Positions 26,493-33,466 of a stretch of 64,000 nucleotides of DNA are shown in pieces; within the stretch, counting starts at the first letter, position 1; the number at the start of each line of letters is the position of its first letter. The position numbers and the translations under genes are program-made. The DNA is taken from positions 496,001 to 560,000 of the forward strand of contig CAVSSL010000010.1 of the NCBI GenBank assembly GCA_963730585.1, in the 5' to 3' direction. Source of the DNA: Pedococcus_A sp963730585 (GTDB lineage Bacteria; Actinomycetota; Actinomycetes; Actinomycetales; Dermatophilaceae). Under the pieces are notes generated by a model. It worked only from the letters and a program-made list of their open reading frames with translations. It made no database searches and had not been told where the DNA came from.

Positions 26493-26888
26493 TCAGGGAA
26501 GGATGGCGAAGCCCTGCACCTCGACGAGCGCCTCGGCGTCCCACAGCCGCGAGATGCCGATGCCCGCCATGGCGGGGTAGTCGCGCCCCACCAGCCGCTT
26601 CCACACCGCGCCGATCTCGGCAGCGTGCGCGCGGTAGTCGTCCATGTCGACGATGTAGACGGTCAGGCTCGCGAGGTGCCCCGGCTCGCCGCCGGCCGCC
26701 CGGAGCGCGGTGAGGAGGTTGCCCAGCGCCTGCTCGAACTGGGCGACGACCCCGTCGCCGACGATCGTGCCCGAGGCGTCGAGGGCGGTCTGGCCTGCCA
26801 GGAAGACGGTGCGTCCCTCACCGACGACCGCGTGGCTGAAGCCGCTGGGGCGGCCGAGCTCAGGGGGGTTGATGCGCTGCAGGGCCAT
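26493..26888 (-). CDS. RidA (YjgF/YER057c/UK114) family protein, probable enamine/imine hydrolase
   Basis: 131 residues; ATG at 26888. RidA-fold hallmarks: VVGEGRTVFLAGQTALD near residue 20-36, QFEQALGNLLTALRAAGG (about 50), the LTVYIVDMDDY strand, and a C-terminal EALVEVQGFAI with the conserved Glu. The catalytic Arg of E. coli RidA (Arg105, in PARS) appears replaced: here the segment reads YPAMAGIGISRLW. Archetypal RidA hydrolyses reactive 2-aminoacrylate-type enamines. In this cluster it is a good candidate for removing the amino group from the enamine made by the 2-aminobenzoyl-CoA fusion enzyme (inference). Confidence 0.82.
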   Translation of the reverse strand: MALQRINPPELGRPSGFSHAVVGEGRTVFLAGQTALDASGTIVGDGVVAQFEQALGNLLTALRAAGGEPGHLASLTVYIVDMDDYRAHAAEIGAVWKRLVGRDYPAMAGIGISRLWDAEALVEVQGFAILP

Positions 26889-26990
26889 CGTGGTCCTCTC
26901 GTGGGTGGGTGGTCGTCGACCACCGACGGGTATGCCGCGTGGCCGGCGTCGCGTGCTTCGGCTTCGCGTGCTCCGGCCTCGCGCTGCCGC

Positions 26991-27758
26991 TCAGGATTGC
27001 AGGGCGCCACCGTCGACGTTGATGCCCTGGCCGGTGATGCCGCCGTTGCGCACGCAGGCCATCACCGCCTCGGCGACCTCCTCCGGCGTGACCAACCGAC
27101 CGGTCGGCTGCTTTGCCTCGAGGAGGGCGCGGGCCTGCTCGGTGGTGCGGCCGGTCTTCTCGACGATGCCCTGCACGGTGGCGTCGGTCATCGGGGTGTC
27201 GACGTAGCCGGGGCAGACGGCGTTGACGGTGACCCCGGTGCGGGCCAGTTCGGCCGCCGCGGAGCGCACCAGGCCGAGGACACCGTGCTTGCTCGCGGTG
27301 TAGGCGGAGATGTAGGGCTCGCCCATCTTCGCGGCGACCGACGCGATCACGACGACCCGCCCCGACCCTCGTTCGGCCATCGAGGGAACGGCCCGGCGCA
27401 GGCAGCGGAACGGTGCGGTGAGGTTGATGTCGAGCATGCGCTGCCACTGCTCGTCGGTCGTCTTGGCCACCGGTGCCGACACGCCCGCGCCGGCATTGGC
27501 GACGAGCACCTCGACGGGTCCCCACTCGGCCTCGACCGCGGCATACAGGCCTTCGACGGCGACCCCGTCGGTGATGTCGCACGGGTGCACGAACGTCGGG
27601 CCGGGGCAGGCCGCTGCCGTGGCCTCCAGCTCGTCCCGGCTGCGTGAGGTGAGGGCCACCCGGTGCCCGGCCTCGCTGAGGGCGACGGCGACCGCGCGAC
27701 CGATGCCGCGCCCGGCCCCCGTCACGAGGGCGACCGGCATGCTCTCAGGGGTGCTCAC
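26991..27758 (-). CDS. SDR-family 3-hydroxyacyl-CoA dehydrogenase-like protein
   Basis: 255 residues from a GTG at 27758 (AAGG 8 nt upstream); an ATG at 27740 is possible. SDR motifs: ALVTGAGRGIGRAVA, VANAGAG (NAG), active-site Ser in VIASVAAKM, YTASKHG catalytic dyad, and PGYVDTPM. Resembles FabG/3-hydroxyacyl dehydrogenases. It is divergent from the thiolase gene and upstream of ridA on the same strand, 102 bp apart. Probably oxidises a 3-hydroxyacyl-CoA or reduces the ring ketone; which of the two SDRs does which step cannot be told here. Confidence 0.85.
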   Translation of the reverse strand: MSTPESMPVALVTGAGRGIGRAVAVALSEAGHRVALTSRSRDELEATAAACPGPTFVHPCDITDGVAVEGLYAAVEAEWGPVEVLVANAGAGVSAPVAKTTDEQWQRMLDINLTAPFRCLRRAVPSMAERGSGRVVVIASVAAKMGEPYISAYTASKHGVLGLVRSAAAELARTGVTVNAVCPGYVDTPMTDATVQGIVEKTGRTTEQARALLEAKQPTGRLVTPEEVAEAVMACVRNGGITGQGINVDGGALQS

Positions 27759-27784
27759 GAGCGCGACCTTGCCATTTGTCTGTT

Positions 27785-27795
27785 ACGACCGTCAA
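27785..27795. promoter_or_regulatory. recurrent ACGAYCGTCAA element in divergent promoters
   Basis: ACGACCGTCAA lies 11 nt before the thiolase ATG; ACGATCGTCAA occupies 17750-17760, 9 nt before the other divergent SDR start. Both sit between oppositely transcribed catabolic genes. A shared regulator site or simply a shared -35 (TTGACG on the minus strand) would both explain it. Confidence 0.4.
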
Positions 27796-27806
27796 GATTG
27801 CGACAT

Positions 27807-28988
27807 ATGAGCGAGCTACGCGACGCCTACGTCATCGATGCCGTGCGCACCCCCTTCGGCCGCAACCGCGGTGGGCTGTCGCACATCCGCACCGACGACC
27901 TCGCTGCACTGCCCATCGCGGAGCTGGTGGCCCGCCACCCGGGCCTCGACCCCGCCGAGGTCGAGGACGTCTACTACGGCAACACCAACGGCGCGGGCGA
28001 GGAGAACCGCAACGTGGCCCGCATGGCCGCCCTGCTGGCCGGGCTGCCCGTGAGCGTTCCGGGTGTCACCGTCAACCGGCTCTGCGCCTCCGGGGGCGAG
28101 GCCGTCGTGCAGGCCTCCCGCGCGGTCGCGACCGGAGATGCCGACCTCGTCATCGCCGGTGGCGTGGAGGGGATGAGCCGCGCGCCCTATGTGCTGCCCA
28201 AGCCCGACGAGGGACTGCCGCGCTCGATGCAGCTGCACCAGACCACCGTGGGTTGGCGAATGACCAACCCGAAGTTTCCCGCGCACTGGACCGACTCGCT
28301 CGGCGCCTGTGCCGAGCGCGTGGCCACCGAGCTGGGCATCGGCCGCGACGAGCAGGACGCGTGGGCGGTGCGTTCCCACCAGCGGGTGGCCGCGGCCTAC
28401 GACGCAGGCAAGCACGACGGCTTCGTCATGGAGGTCGAGGGGGTCAAGCGCGACGAGTCGCTGCGCCCCGACTCGAGCCTGGAGTCGCTGGCCGCCCTCA
28501 AGCCTGCCTTCACTCCCGACGGCACCGTGACGGCCGCCAACTCGAGCCCCATCAACGACGGCGCCCTCGCTGCCCTCGTCGGCACCGCAGCCGTGGCCGA
28601 GCGCCTCGGCGTGCAGCCGCTGGGCCGCATCGTCGCCTCGCGCACCGTGGCGGTCGAGCCCGACCGGTTCAGCGTCGCGCCGGTGCCGGCCATCGAGCAG
28701 GCCCTGCGGCGCGCCGGGCTGTCGGTCGAGGACGTCGACCTCTGGGAGATCAACGAGGCCTTCGCCGCGATGGTGCTCTCGACGCTGCACCACCTGCCGC
28801 AGGTCGACCGCGAGATCGTCAACGTCAACGGCGGCGCCATCGCGATCGGCCACCCGCTCGGCGCGTCCGCGCCCCGGGTGCTCGTCGACCTCTGCCGCGA
28901 GCTGCGCCGCCGCGGTGGCGGCACCGGCGTCGCCGCCGCCTGCATCGGCGTCGGCCTCGGCCAGGCCGTGGTCGTCCGCGTCGACTGA
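27807..28988 (+). CDS. acetyl-CoA acyltransferase (thiolase), PcaF/PaaJ-like
   Basis: 393 residues from the ATG at 27807. Thiolase active-site residues are all visible: nucleophilic Cys in VNRLCASGGEAV (about 90), GGVEGMSRAPYV, INEAFAAM, His in NVNGGAIAIGHPLGASA (about 350) and the second Cys in AAACIGVGLGQA (about 380). The RLCASG segment and HWTDSLGACAERVA resemble 3-oxoadipyl-CoA thiolases. It would cleave the final 3-oxoacyl-CoA into acetyl-CoA and a shortened dicarboxyl-type CoA ester. It leads a two-gene operon with the crotonase 39 bp downstream. Confidence 0.9.
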   Translation: MSELRDAYVIDAVRTPFGRNRGGLSHIRTDDLAALPIAELVARHPGLDPAEVEDVYYGNTNGAGEENRNVARMAALLAGLPVSVPGVTVNRLCASGGEAVVQASRAVATGDADLVIAGGVEGMSRAPYVLPKPDEGLPRSMQLHQTTVGWRMTNPKFPAHWTDSLGACAERVATELGIGRDEQDAWAVRSHQRVAAAYDAGKHDGFVMEVEGVKRDESLRPDSSLESLAALKPAFTPDGTVTAANSSPINDGALAALVGTAAVAERLGVQPLGRIVASRTVAVEPDRFSVAPVPAIEQALRRAGLSVEDVDLWEINEAFAAMVLSTLHHLPQVDREIVNVNGGAIAIGHPLGASAPRVLVDLCRELRRRGGGTGVAAACIGVGLGQAVVVRVD

Positions 28989-29027
28989 CCAGCCAACCGA
29001 ACCACCCCACTCACCAAGGAGTCGTGC

Positions 29028-29828
29028 ATGATCCGCCCGGAGGACTACACCGACGTCACGTATGCCGTGGAGGAGGACGCGTTCGCGGTCATCACGATCA
29101 ACCGCCCCGACCGGATGAACTCCTTCCGCGGCCGGACCGTCGACGAGCTCATCTCGGCGTTCAAGCACGCGTGGGCCGACAAGCGGGTGGCGGCCGTGAT
29201 CCTCACCGGCGCGGGCGAGAAGGCGTTCTGCGCCGGCGGTGACGTCAAGGAGCGGGCGGAGACGGGCAGCTACGGCGAGACCGAGTGGGGCCTGTTCGAC
29301 ATCCAGGGCCTGCACCGGCTCATGCGCGAGATCCCGAAGCCCGTCATCGCCGCGGTCAACGGGGTCGCGGTCGGTGGCGGCCACGTGCTGCACGTCATCT
29401 GCGACCTGTCGATCGCCTCGGAGACCGCGCGGTTCGGCCAGGCCGGTCCGCGCGTCGGGTCCTTCGACGCCGGGTTCGGCTCGACCTACCTCGCCCGCGT
29501 GGTGGGGGAGAAGCGGGCCCGCCAGATCTGGTTCCTGCTCGACCTCTACGACGCTCACACCGCCGAGCGCTGGAACCTCGTCAACGACGTCGTGCCGCCC
29601 GAGCAGCTCATGGACAAGGCCCGGGAGTACGCCCGCAAGATCGCGTCGTACTCCCCGACGGCACTGCGCTTCCTCAAGCACTCGTTCAACGCCGACACCG
29701 ACCACATCAACGGCATCGGCAACGTCGCCTTCGACGGCCTCGACTTCTTCGTGAAGTCCGACGAGGGCATGGAGGGGGCGACCGCCTTCGCCGAGAAGCG
29801 CAAGCCCGACTTCTCGCCCTATCGCTGA
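29028..29828 (+). CDS. crotonase-superfamily ring hydrolase, BadI/MenB-like
   Basis: 266 residues; ATG at 29028 after AAGGAG. It is unlike an ordinary enoyl-CoA hydratase: the MenB/BadI branch signatures INRPDRMNSFRG, FCAGGDVKER, FGQAGPRVGSFDAGFGSTYL, RARQIWFLLDLYDA and SPTALRFLKHSFNADTDH are present, and it ends EKRKPDFSPYR. BadI (2-ketocyclohexanecarboxyl-CoA hydrolase) opens a cyclic beta-keto acyl-CoA hydrolytically; MenB performs the reverse-type ring closure in menaquinone synthesis. With no men genes near and a dearomatising pathway around it, ring opening of 2-oxocyclohexane-carboxyl-CoA-type intermediates is the better reading (inference). Confidence 0.8.
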   Translation: MIRPEDYTDVTYAVEEDAFAVITINRPDRMNSFRGRTVDELISAFKHAWADKRVAAVILTGAGEKAFCAGGDVKERAETGSYGETEWGLFDIQGLHRLMREIPKPVIAAVNGVAVGGGHVLHVICDLSIASETARFGQAGPRVGSFDAGFGSTYLARVVGEKRARQIWFLLDLYDAHTAERWNLVNDVVPPEQLMDKAREYARKIASYSPTALRFLKHSFNADTDHINGIGNVAFDGLDFFVKSDEGMEGATAFAEKRKPDFSPYR

Positions 29829-29837
29829 TCCTCCCCT

Positions 29838-29867
29838 GCAGCAACCTCTGCTAGCACGGGTTGCTGC
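29838..29867 (+). terminator. inverted repeat after the BadI-like gene
   Basis: GCAGCAACC (29838-29846) and GGTTGCTGC (29859-29867) flank a 12-nt loop, starting 10 nt after the stop codon. No U-run. The next 110 bp hold no gene. Confidence 0.5.
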
Positions 29868-29979
29868 CGGAGGCCCACGTTGCTGCATGCCCCTGCGGCA
29901 GCGCCCTCTGCTGAGTGAAGCGACGCGGCCGCAGCGCGCCCGAGGAATAGTGCGGCTGCCGGTCCCGGTTGGACCATCA

Positions 29980-30903
29980 ATGCGTGCCATCACCTATGAC
30001 CAGTACGGCGACCCCGACAACCTGACCCTCTCCGACGTCCCCGAGCCGAAGGTCGGCCCGGCGGAGGTCCTGATCCGGGTCCGCAGCGCCGCTGTCAACC
30101 CCGTGGACTGGAAGGTCGCAGCAGGCGGTCTCGACGCGCTGATGAACGTCACCTTCCCGGCGATCCCCGGCTGGGACGTCGCCGGCGTGGTCGAGCGCGT
30201 CGGCCTCGACACCCCTGAGTTCAAGTCCGGCGACGAGGTGATCGCCTACGCCCGCAAGGACTGGGTGCACGGCGGCACCTTCGCCGAGCTCGTCACCGTC
30301 CCGGTGCGTGCGGTCGCCCGCAAGCCCGCGGCGCTCGACTGGGACCAGGCCGCCGGGCTGCCGTTGGCCGGCCTGTCCGCCTACCAGCTGCTCAGCCGCC
30401 TCGGCCTCGCCAAGGGCGAGACGGTGCTCGTCCACGCCGCCGCCGGTGGGGTGGGCATCCTGGCCGTGCAGATCGCCAGGGCCACCGGAGCCCGTGTCAT
30501 CGGCACCGCCTCCGAGGCCAACCACGAGGCGCTGCGCGAGCTGGGCGCCGAGCCGGTGACCTACGGCGAGGGCCTGCCCGAGCGGGTGCGCGAGCTCGCT
30601 CCCGAGGGGGTCGACGTGGTCGTCGACTTCGTCGGTGGGGTGCTCGACGACACCCTGGCCGTGCTCAAGGAGGGCGGCCGGCACGGCTCGATCGTCGAGG
30701 GCGAGGTGGCCGAGAAGGGCGGGCTCTACGCGTGGGTGCGGCCGAACGCCGCAGACCTCCAGGCGCTCGCCGACCTCGCCGACCGGGGCCTGCTCACCGT
30801 GCCGGTGGCACAGGTGTTCCCGCTGGAGAAGGCCGCCGAGGCGTTCCGGCTCAGCCAGGGCGGCCACGTCCGCGGCAAGATCGCCATCGAGGTGAGCCGC
30901 TAG
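29980..30903 (+). CDS. zinc-independent NADP-dependent quinone oxidoreductase-like MDR protein
   Basis: 307 residues from the ATG at 29980; no good RBS is visible, so the start is tentative. MDR features: N-terminal GroES-like domain (VLIRVRSAAVNPVDWKVA), GWDVAGVVERVG, and a Rossmann domain with VLVHAAAGGVGILAVQIA (about 148). The zinc-ligand Cys/His pattern of alcohol dehydrogenases is absent, as in zeta-crystallin/QOR types. Likely reduces quinones or activated alkenes with NADPH in the cytosol. A long palindromic terminator follows. It may be unrelated to the upstream catabolic operon, since a terminator-like repeat lies between. Confidence 0.82.
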   Translation: MRAITYDQYGDPDNLTLSDVPEPKVGPAEVLIRVRSAAVNPVDWKVAAGGLDALMNVTFPAIPGWDVAGVVERVGLDTPEFKSGDEVIAYARKDWVHGGTFAELVTVPVRAVARKPAALDWDQAAGLPLAGLSAYQLLSRLGLAKGETVLVHAAAGGVGILAVQIARATGARVIGTASEANHEALRELGAEPVTYGEGLPERVRELAPEGVDVVVDFVGGVLDDTLAVLKEGGRHGSIVEGEVAEKGGLYAWVRPNAADLQALADLADRGLLTVPVAQVFPLEKAAEAFRLSQGGHVRGKIAIEVSR

Positions 30904-30907
30904 CAGC

Positions 30908-30944
30908 GGTATGCCGCGTGCGCGCGGTGCGCACGCGGCATACC
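30908..30944. terminator. perfect 16-bp hairpin built on the TATGCC motif
   Basis: GGTATGCCGCGTGCGC (30908-30923), 5-nt loop GCGGT, then the exact complement (30929-30944). It sits 4 bp after one stop codon and 23 bp before the convergent stop of the next gene, so it can serve as a bidirectional terminator. Both arms contain the genome-enriched TATGCC/GGCATA word. Confidence 0.7.
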
Positions 30945-30967
30945 CGGCCGTTGTGGGGACGACCCGG

Positions 30968-31648
30968 TCAGTCCGTGACTGGGTCGTCGCTCTGTGAGGG
31001 GGCGGCAGTCGACGTCGCCGGGGTGGGGCGCGACAGCGCCGGACCGACCCCGTCGTGGTCGAACGCGGCGTCGCGGGTGCCCACCTTGCGCGCGGTGGCG
31101 AGGTGACCGCCCAGGAAGGCGGAGGCGGTGGCGGCAGCCAAGCCCGCGAGCCCCGTGGCCACCCCTGCGCCGTGGCGACCCCTGGTGCGGGCGATCCACG
31201 ACGTGCCGAGCAGGCCGAGGGCCGTGGTGTTGAGCAAGGCATGCGCCACGCCGACCCGGCGCTCCGGGTTGGCCGTGTCGTGCCACTCGGCGAAACCCGT
31301 GGCCGCCGTGGGCACCGCCGCCGCGAGGCCGGCGCCGAGCAGTCGCCGCGCCGCGTCACGCGACCCCTTGCCGCCCACGAGGTCGAGGAACACGGCCGAG
31401 GTCCAGAACCCGACGGGCAGGTCGGTGAGCACCGGGTGGAGGGCATGGCCGAGCCCCCTGCCCTGGAGCAGGTCGCGGAGCGGGCGCGGGCTCGTCACGG
31501 GGGCGCTGAGCCACGCGAGGACCTCTGCGACGGCGTCCAGGGACGACGAGCCCTCCACGGCGTGAGCGACCCGCACCAGGGGTGAGCCGCCGGTCGTGGT
31601 GGGCGACGAGACGGCGGGCAGACGTGGGGAGCTGGCGTGATGGGTCAT
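30968..31648 (-). CDS. DUF2231-type membrane protein
   Basis: 226 residues from the ATG at 31648 (GGAGAC just upstream). The central part has the DUF2231 pattern GHALHPVLTDLPVGFWTSAVF (about 68-88) with the HP-LTDLP core, followed by roughly four hydrophobic helices (LLGAGLAAAVPTAATG, LNTTALGLLGTSW, GLAGLAAATASAFLGGHL). N- and C-terminal tails are Ser/Thr/Pro-rich. Members often accompany redox or cytochrome proteins; no specific role is assigned. It lies between the tRNA-Asp terminator and the quinone-oxidoreductase terminator, outside the aromatic operons. Confidence 0.7.
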   Translation of the reverse strand: MTHHASSPRLPAVSSPTTTGGSPLVRVAHAVEGSSSLDAVAEVLAWLSAPVTSPRPLRDLLQGRGLGHALHPVLTDLPVGFWTSAVFLDLVGGKGSRDAARRLLGAGLAAAVPTAATGFAEWHDTANPERRVGVAHALLNTTALGLLGTSWIARTRGRHGAGVATGLAGLAAATASAFLGGHLATARKVGTRDAAFDHDGVGPALSRPTPATSTAAPSQSDDPVTD

Positions 31649-31717
31649 GTCTCCATGTACCCACGGCTGCGCGGGGGATGCACGCGCTGACGTGTCGCCG
31701 GATTCCCCGGGAAACGC

Positions 31718-31749
31718 GAGAGGCGCCGCTCGTGTGAGCGGCGCCTCTC
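31718..31749 (-). terminator. terminator of the tRNA-Glu-Asp unit
   Basis: A perfect 14-bp stem GAGAGGCGCCGCTC (31718-31731) with its complement at 31736-31749 and a GTGT loop. On the minus strand it begins 7 nt after the tRNA-Asp 3' end. Confidence 0.75.
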
Positions 31750-31756
31750 TTCAGGG

Positions 31757-31830
31757 CGACCCCGACGGGACTCGAACCCGCGACCTCCGCCGTGACAGGG
31801 CGGCGCGCTAACCAACTGCGCTACGGGGCC
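31757..31830 (-). tRNA. tRNA-Asp (GTC anticodon)
   Basis: 74 nt on the minus strand, starting GGCCCCGTAGCGCAG. The acceptor stem is GGCCCCG with CGGGGTC (one G-U pair), the anticodon loop contains GTC, and the T-loop is GTTCGAGTC-like. The discriminator is G, the Asp identity base. CCA is not encoded. Confidence 0.95.
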
Positions 31831-31851
31831 TTGGTGTAGGCCTTTCTTGCG

Positions 31852-31924
31852 TATCCCCAACGGGATTCGAACCCGTGCTACCGCCGTGAAAGGGCGGGGT
31901 CCTAGGCCGCTAGACGATGGGGAC
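31852..31924 (-). tRNA. tRNA-Glu (TTC anticodon)
   Basis: 73 nt on the minus strand, starting GTCCCCATCGTCTAG, the usual bacterial tRNA-Glu opening. The anticodon loop is CTTTCAC. The acceptor pair 1-72 is G-U and CCA is not encoded. It is 21 nt ahead of tRNA-Asp, so the two are probably cotranscribed. Confidence 0.94.
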
Positions 31925-32029
31925 CGGCTCTCGCCGAACCCCCGCGCCCAGCCAGCAGGGCTCGGATCCGTCGAGGACTCGGAAAGCATACGGGTCGGAG
32001 GGCGATACTCCAAAACGGGCTCACGGAGG

Positions 32030-32404
32030 TCATTCGCGCAGGTTCCGGAAGGCCTCTCGGACGAGCGCCAGGGCCTCGTTCTCGGGGACGCGGGACAGCG
32101 CCGCACGCTCGGCGAAGGCGGTCGCGGCGCGCTGCAGGGCCACGTCGTCGCGCTGCGCGCCCGGCGCCACCACCGTGCCCGCGCGGCTCGCCGTGACGAC
32201 CAGGCCTTCCGCCTCGAGCTCGCGGTAGGCGCGGGCCACGGTGTTGACCGCGACGCCGAGGTCGGCGGCCAGACCCCGCACCGTGGGTAGCCGCTCGCCC
32301 TCGGCCAGCGCGCCGGACTCGATCAGGGTGGCCAGCTGGCTGCGGATCTGCTCGAAGGGTGCCATCGCGGAGTGCTGGTCGACGGTGAGGGAGGGCAGCG
32401 TCAT
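32030..32404 (-). CDS. GntR-family (YtrA-like) winged-helix regulator
   Basis: 124 residues from the ATG at 32404, overlapping the PHP gene stop as ATGA. The N-terminal winged HTH is textbook GntR: MAPFEQIRSQLATLIESG, LPTVRGLAADLGVAVNTV, AYRELEAEGLVV and TASRAGTVV. Only about 45 residues follow, too few for a FadR or HutC ligand domain, which fits the short YtrA subfamily that often regulates neighbouring ABC transporters. None is adjacent here, so the target may be its own operon. Confidence 0.85.
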   Translation of the reverse strand: MTLPSLTVDQHSAMAPFEQIRSQLATLIESGALAEGERLPTVRGLAADLGVAVNTVARAYRELEAEGLVVTASRAGTVVAPGAQRDDVALQRAATAFAERAALSRVPENEALALVREAFRNLRE

Positions 32405-33459
32405 GCCACACCCCGCCGAGCCCAATCGACGAGCCGGTCGGCGTCCCAGGTGTTGACGACCCGCTCGGCCGGCACACCCAGCCGCTCGGCGCGCTCGCAC
32501 CCCAGCGCCTTGAAGTCGAGCTGGCCCGGCGCGTGGGCGTCGGAGTCGATCGAGAAGAGGCAGCCGATCTCGAGGGCGAGCGTGATCAGCTCGTCCGGTG
32601 GGTCCTGGCGCTCGGGGCGGCTGTTGATCTCGACCGCGACGTCGTGCTCGGCGCAGGCCTCGAACACCGCGCGGGCGTCGAAGTCCGACTGCGGCCTGGT
32701 GCCGCGGCCACCGGTGACGAGCCGGCCGGTGCAGTGGCCGAGGATGTTGACCCGCGGGTTCTGCACGGCGGCGACCATGCGGCGGGTCATGGGGTCGGCG
32801 TTCATCTTCAGCTTGGAGTGCACGCTGGCGACGACGACGTCGAGCCGGTCGAGCATGTCCGGGGTCTGGTCGAGGCTGCCGTCGTCGAGGATGTCGACCT
32901 CGATGCCCTTGAGCAGGCGGAACTCGCCGCCGAGGGAGGCGTTCACCTGGTCGACGACGCCGAGCTGTCGAGTGAGGCGCTCGGTGGAGAGTCCGTTGGC
33001 CACCTTGAGCCGCGGGGAGTGGTCGGTCAGCACCAGGTAGTCGTGGCCGAGCTCCACGGCCGTCAACACCATCTCGTCGATGGGGCTGCCGCCGTCGGAC
33101 CAGTCGGAGTGCGCGTGGCAGTCGCCCTTCAGAGCCGCCCGCAGGTCGTCTCCACCGTCGGCCAGCGTGTCAGGCGCCTTGTCCTGCAACGACTTCAGGT
33201 ATGCCGGGAGCTCACCTCCCAGCGCCTCGGCGACGACGCCGGCGGTGGACTTGCCGATGCCGGTGAGCTCTTGGAGCGTGCCCGCCTCTGCGCGCGTGGC
33301 GAGCTCGTCGGGGTCGGTCGCGCGCACCACTCCCACGGCGCGCCGGAACGCCTCGACCCGGTAGGTGCCGGCGCGTTCACGCTCGAGCAGGAAGGCGATG
33401 CGGCGCAGGGCATCCGCAGGTTCAACTGGTGCCTCGAGCGGGGTGATCGGCGTGACCAC
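32401..33459 (-). CDS. HHH-PHP domain phosphoesterase
   Basis: 352 residues from a GTG at 33459. Residues about 1-100 resemble the PolX-type N-terminal 8-kDa/helix-hairpin-helix region (LTGIGKSTAGVVAEALGG). From about 112 it is a PHP domain: DCHAHSDWSDGG (metal ligands), YLVLTDHSPRL, LKGIEVDILDDG, VVASVHSKLK, NILGHCTGRL and FSIDSDAHAPG, i.e. all PHP motifs. It corresponds to the two ends of bacterial PolX without the nucleotidyltransferase between them. Likely a metal-dependent phosphatase or nuclease acting on DNA ends or a small phosphoester; not established. Coupled to the GntR gene. Confidence 0.85.
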   Translation of the reverse strand: MVTPITPLEAPVEPADALRRIAFLLERERAGTYRVEAFRRAVGVVRATDPDELATRAEAGTLQELTGIGKSTAGVVAEALGGELPAYLKSLQDKAPDTLADGGDDLRAALKGDCHAHSDWSDGGSPIDEMVLTAVELGHDYLVLTDHSPRLKVANGLSTERLTRQLGVVDQVNASLGGEFRLLKGIEVDILDDGSLDQTPDMLDRLDVVVASVHSKLKMNADPMTRRMVAAVQNPRVNILGHCTGRLVTGGRGTRPQSDFDARAVFEACAEHDVAVEINSRPERQDPPDELITLALEIGCLFSIDSDAHAPGQLDFKALGCERAERLGVPAERVVNTWDADRLVDWARRGVA

Positions 33460-33466
33460 GGTCGCC

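Noticed and set aside
29028..29828. Naming the crotonase MenB
   Set aside because: Signatures fit both MenB and BadI; no men gene is near and the operon is catabolic.
30908..30944. IS-type terminal inverted repeat
   Set aside because: It is a simple hairpin between convergent genes with no transposase; terminator is simpler.
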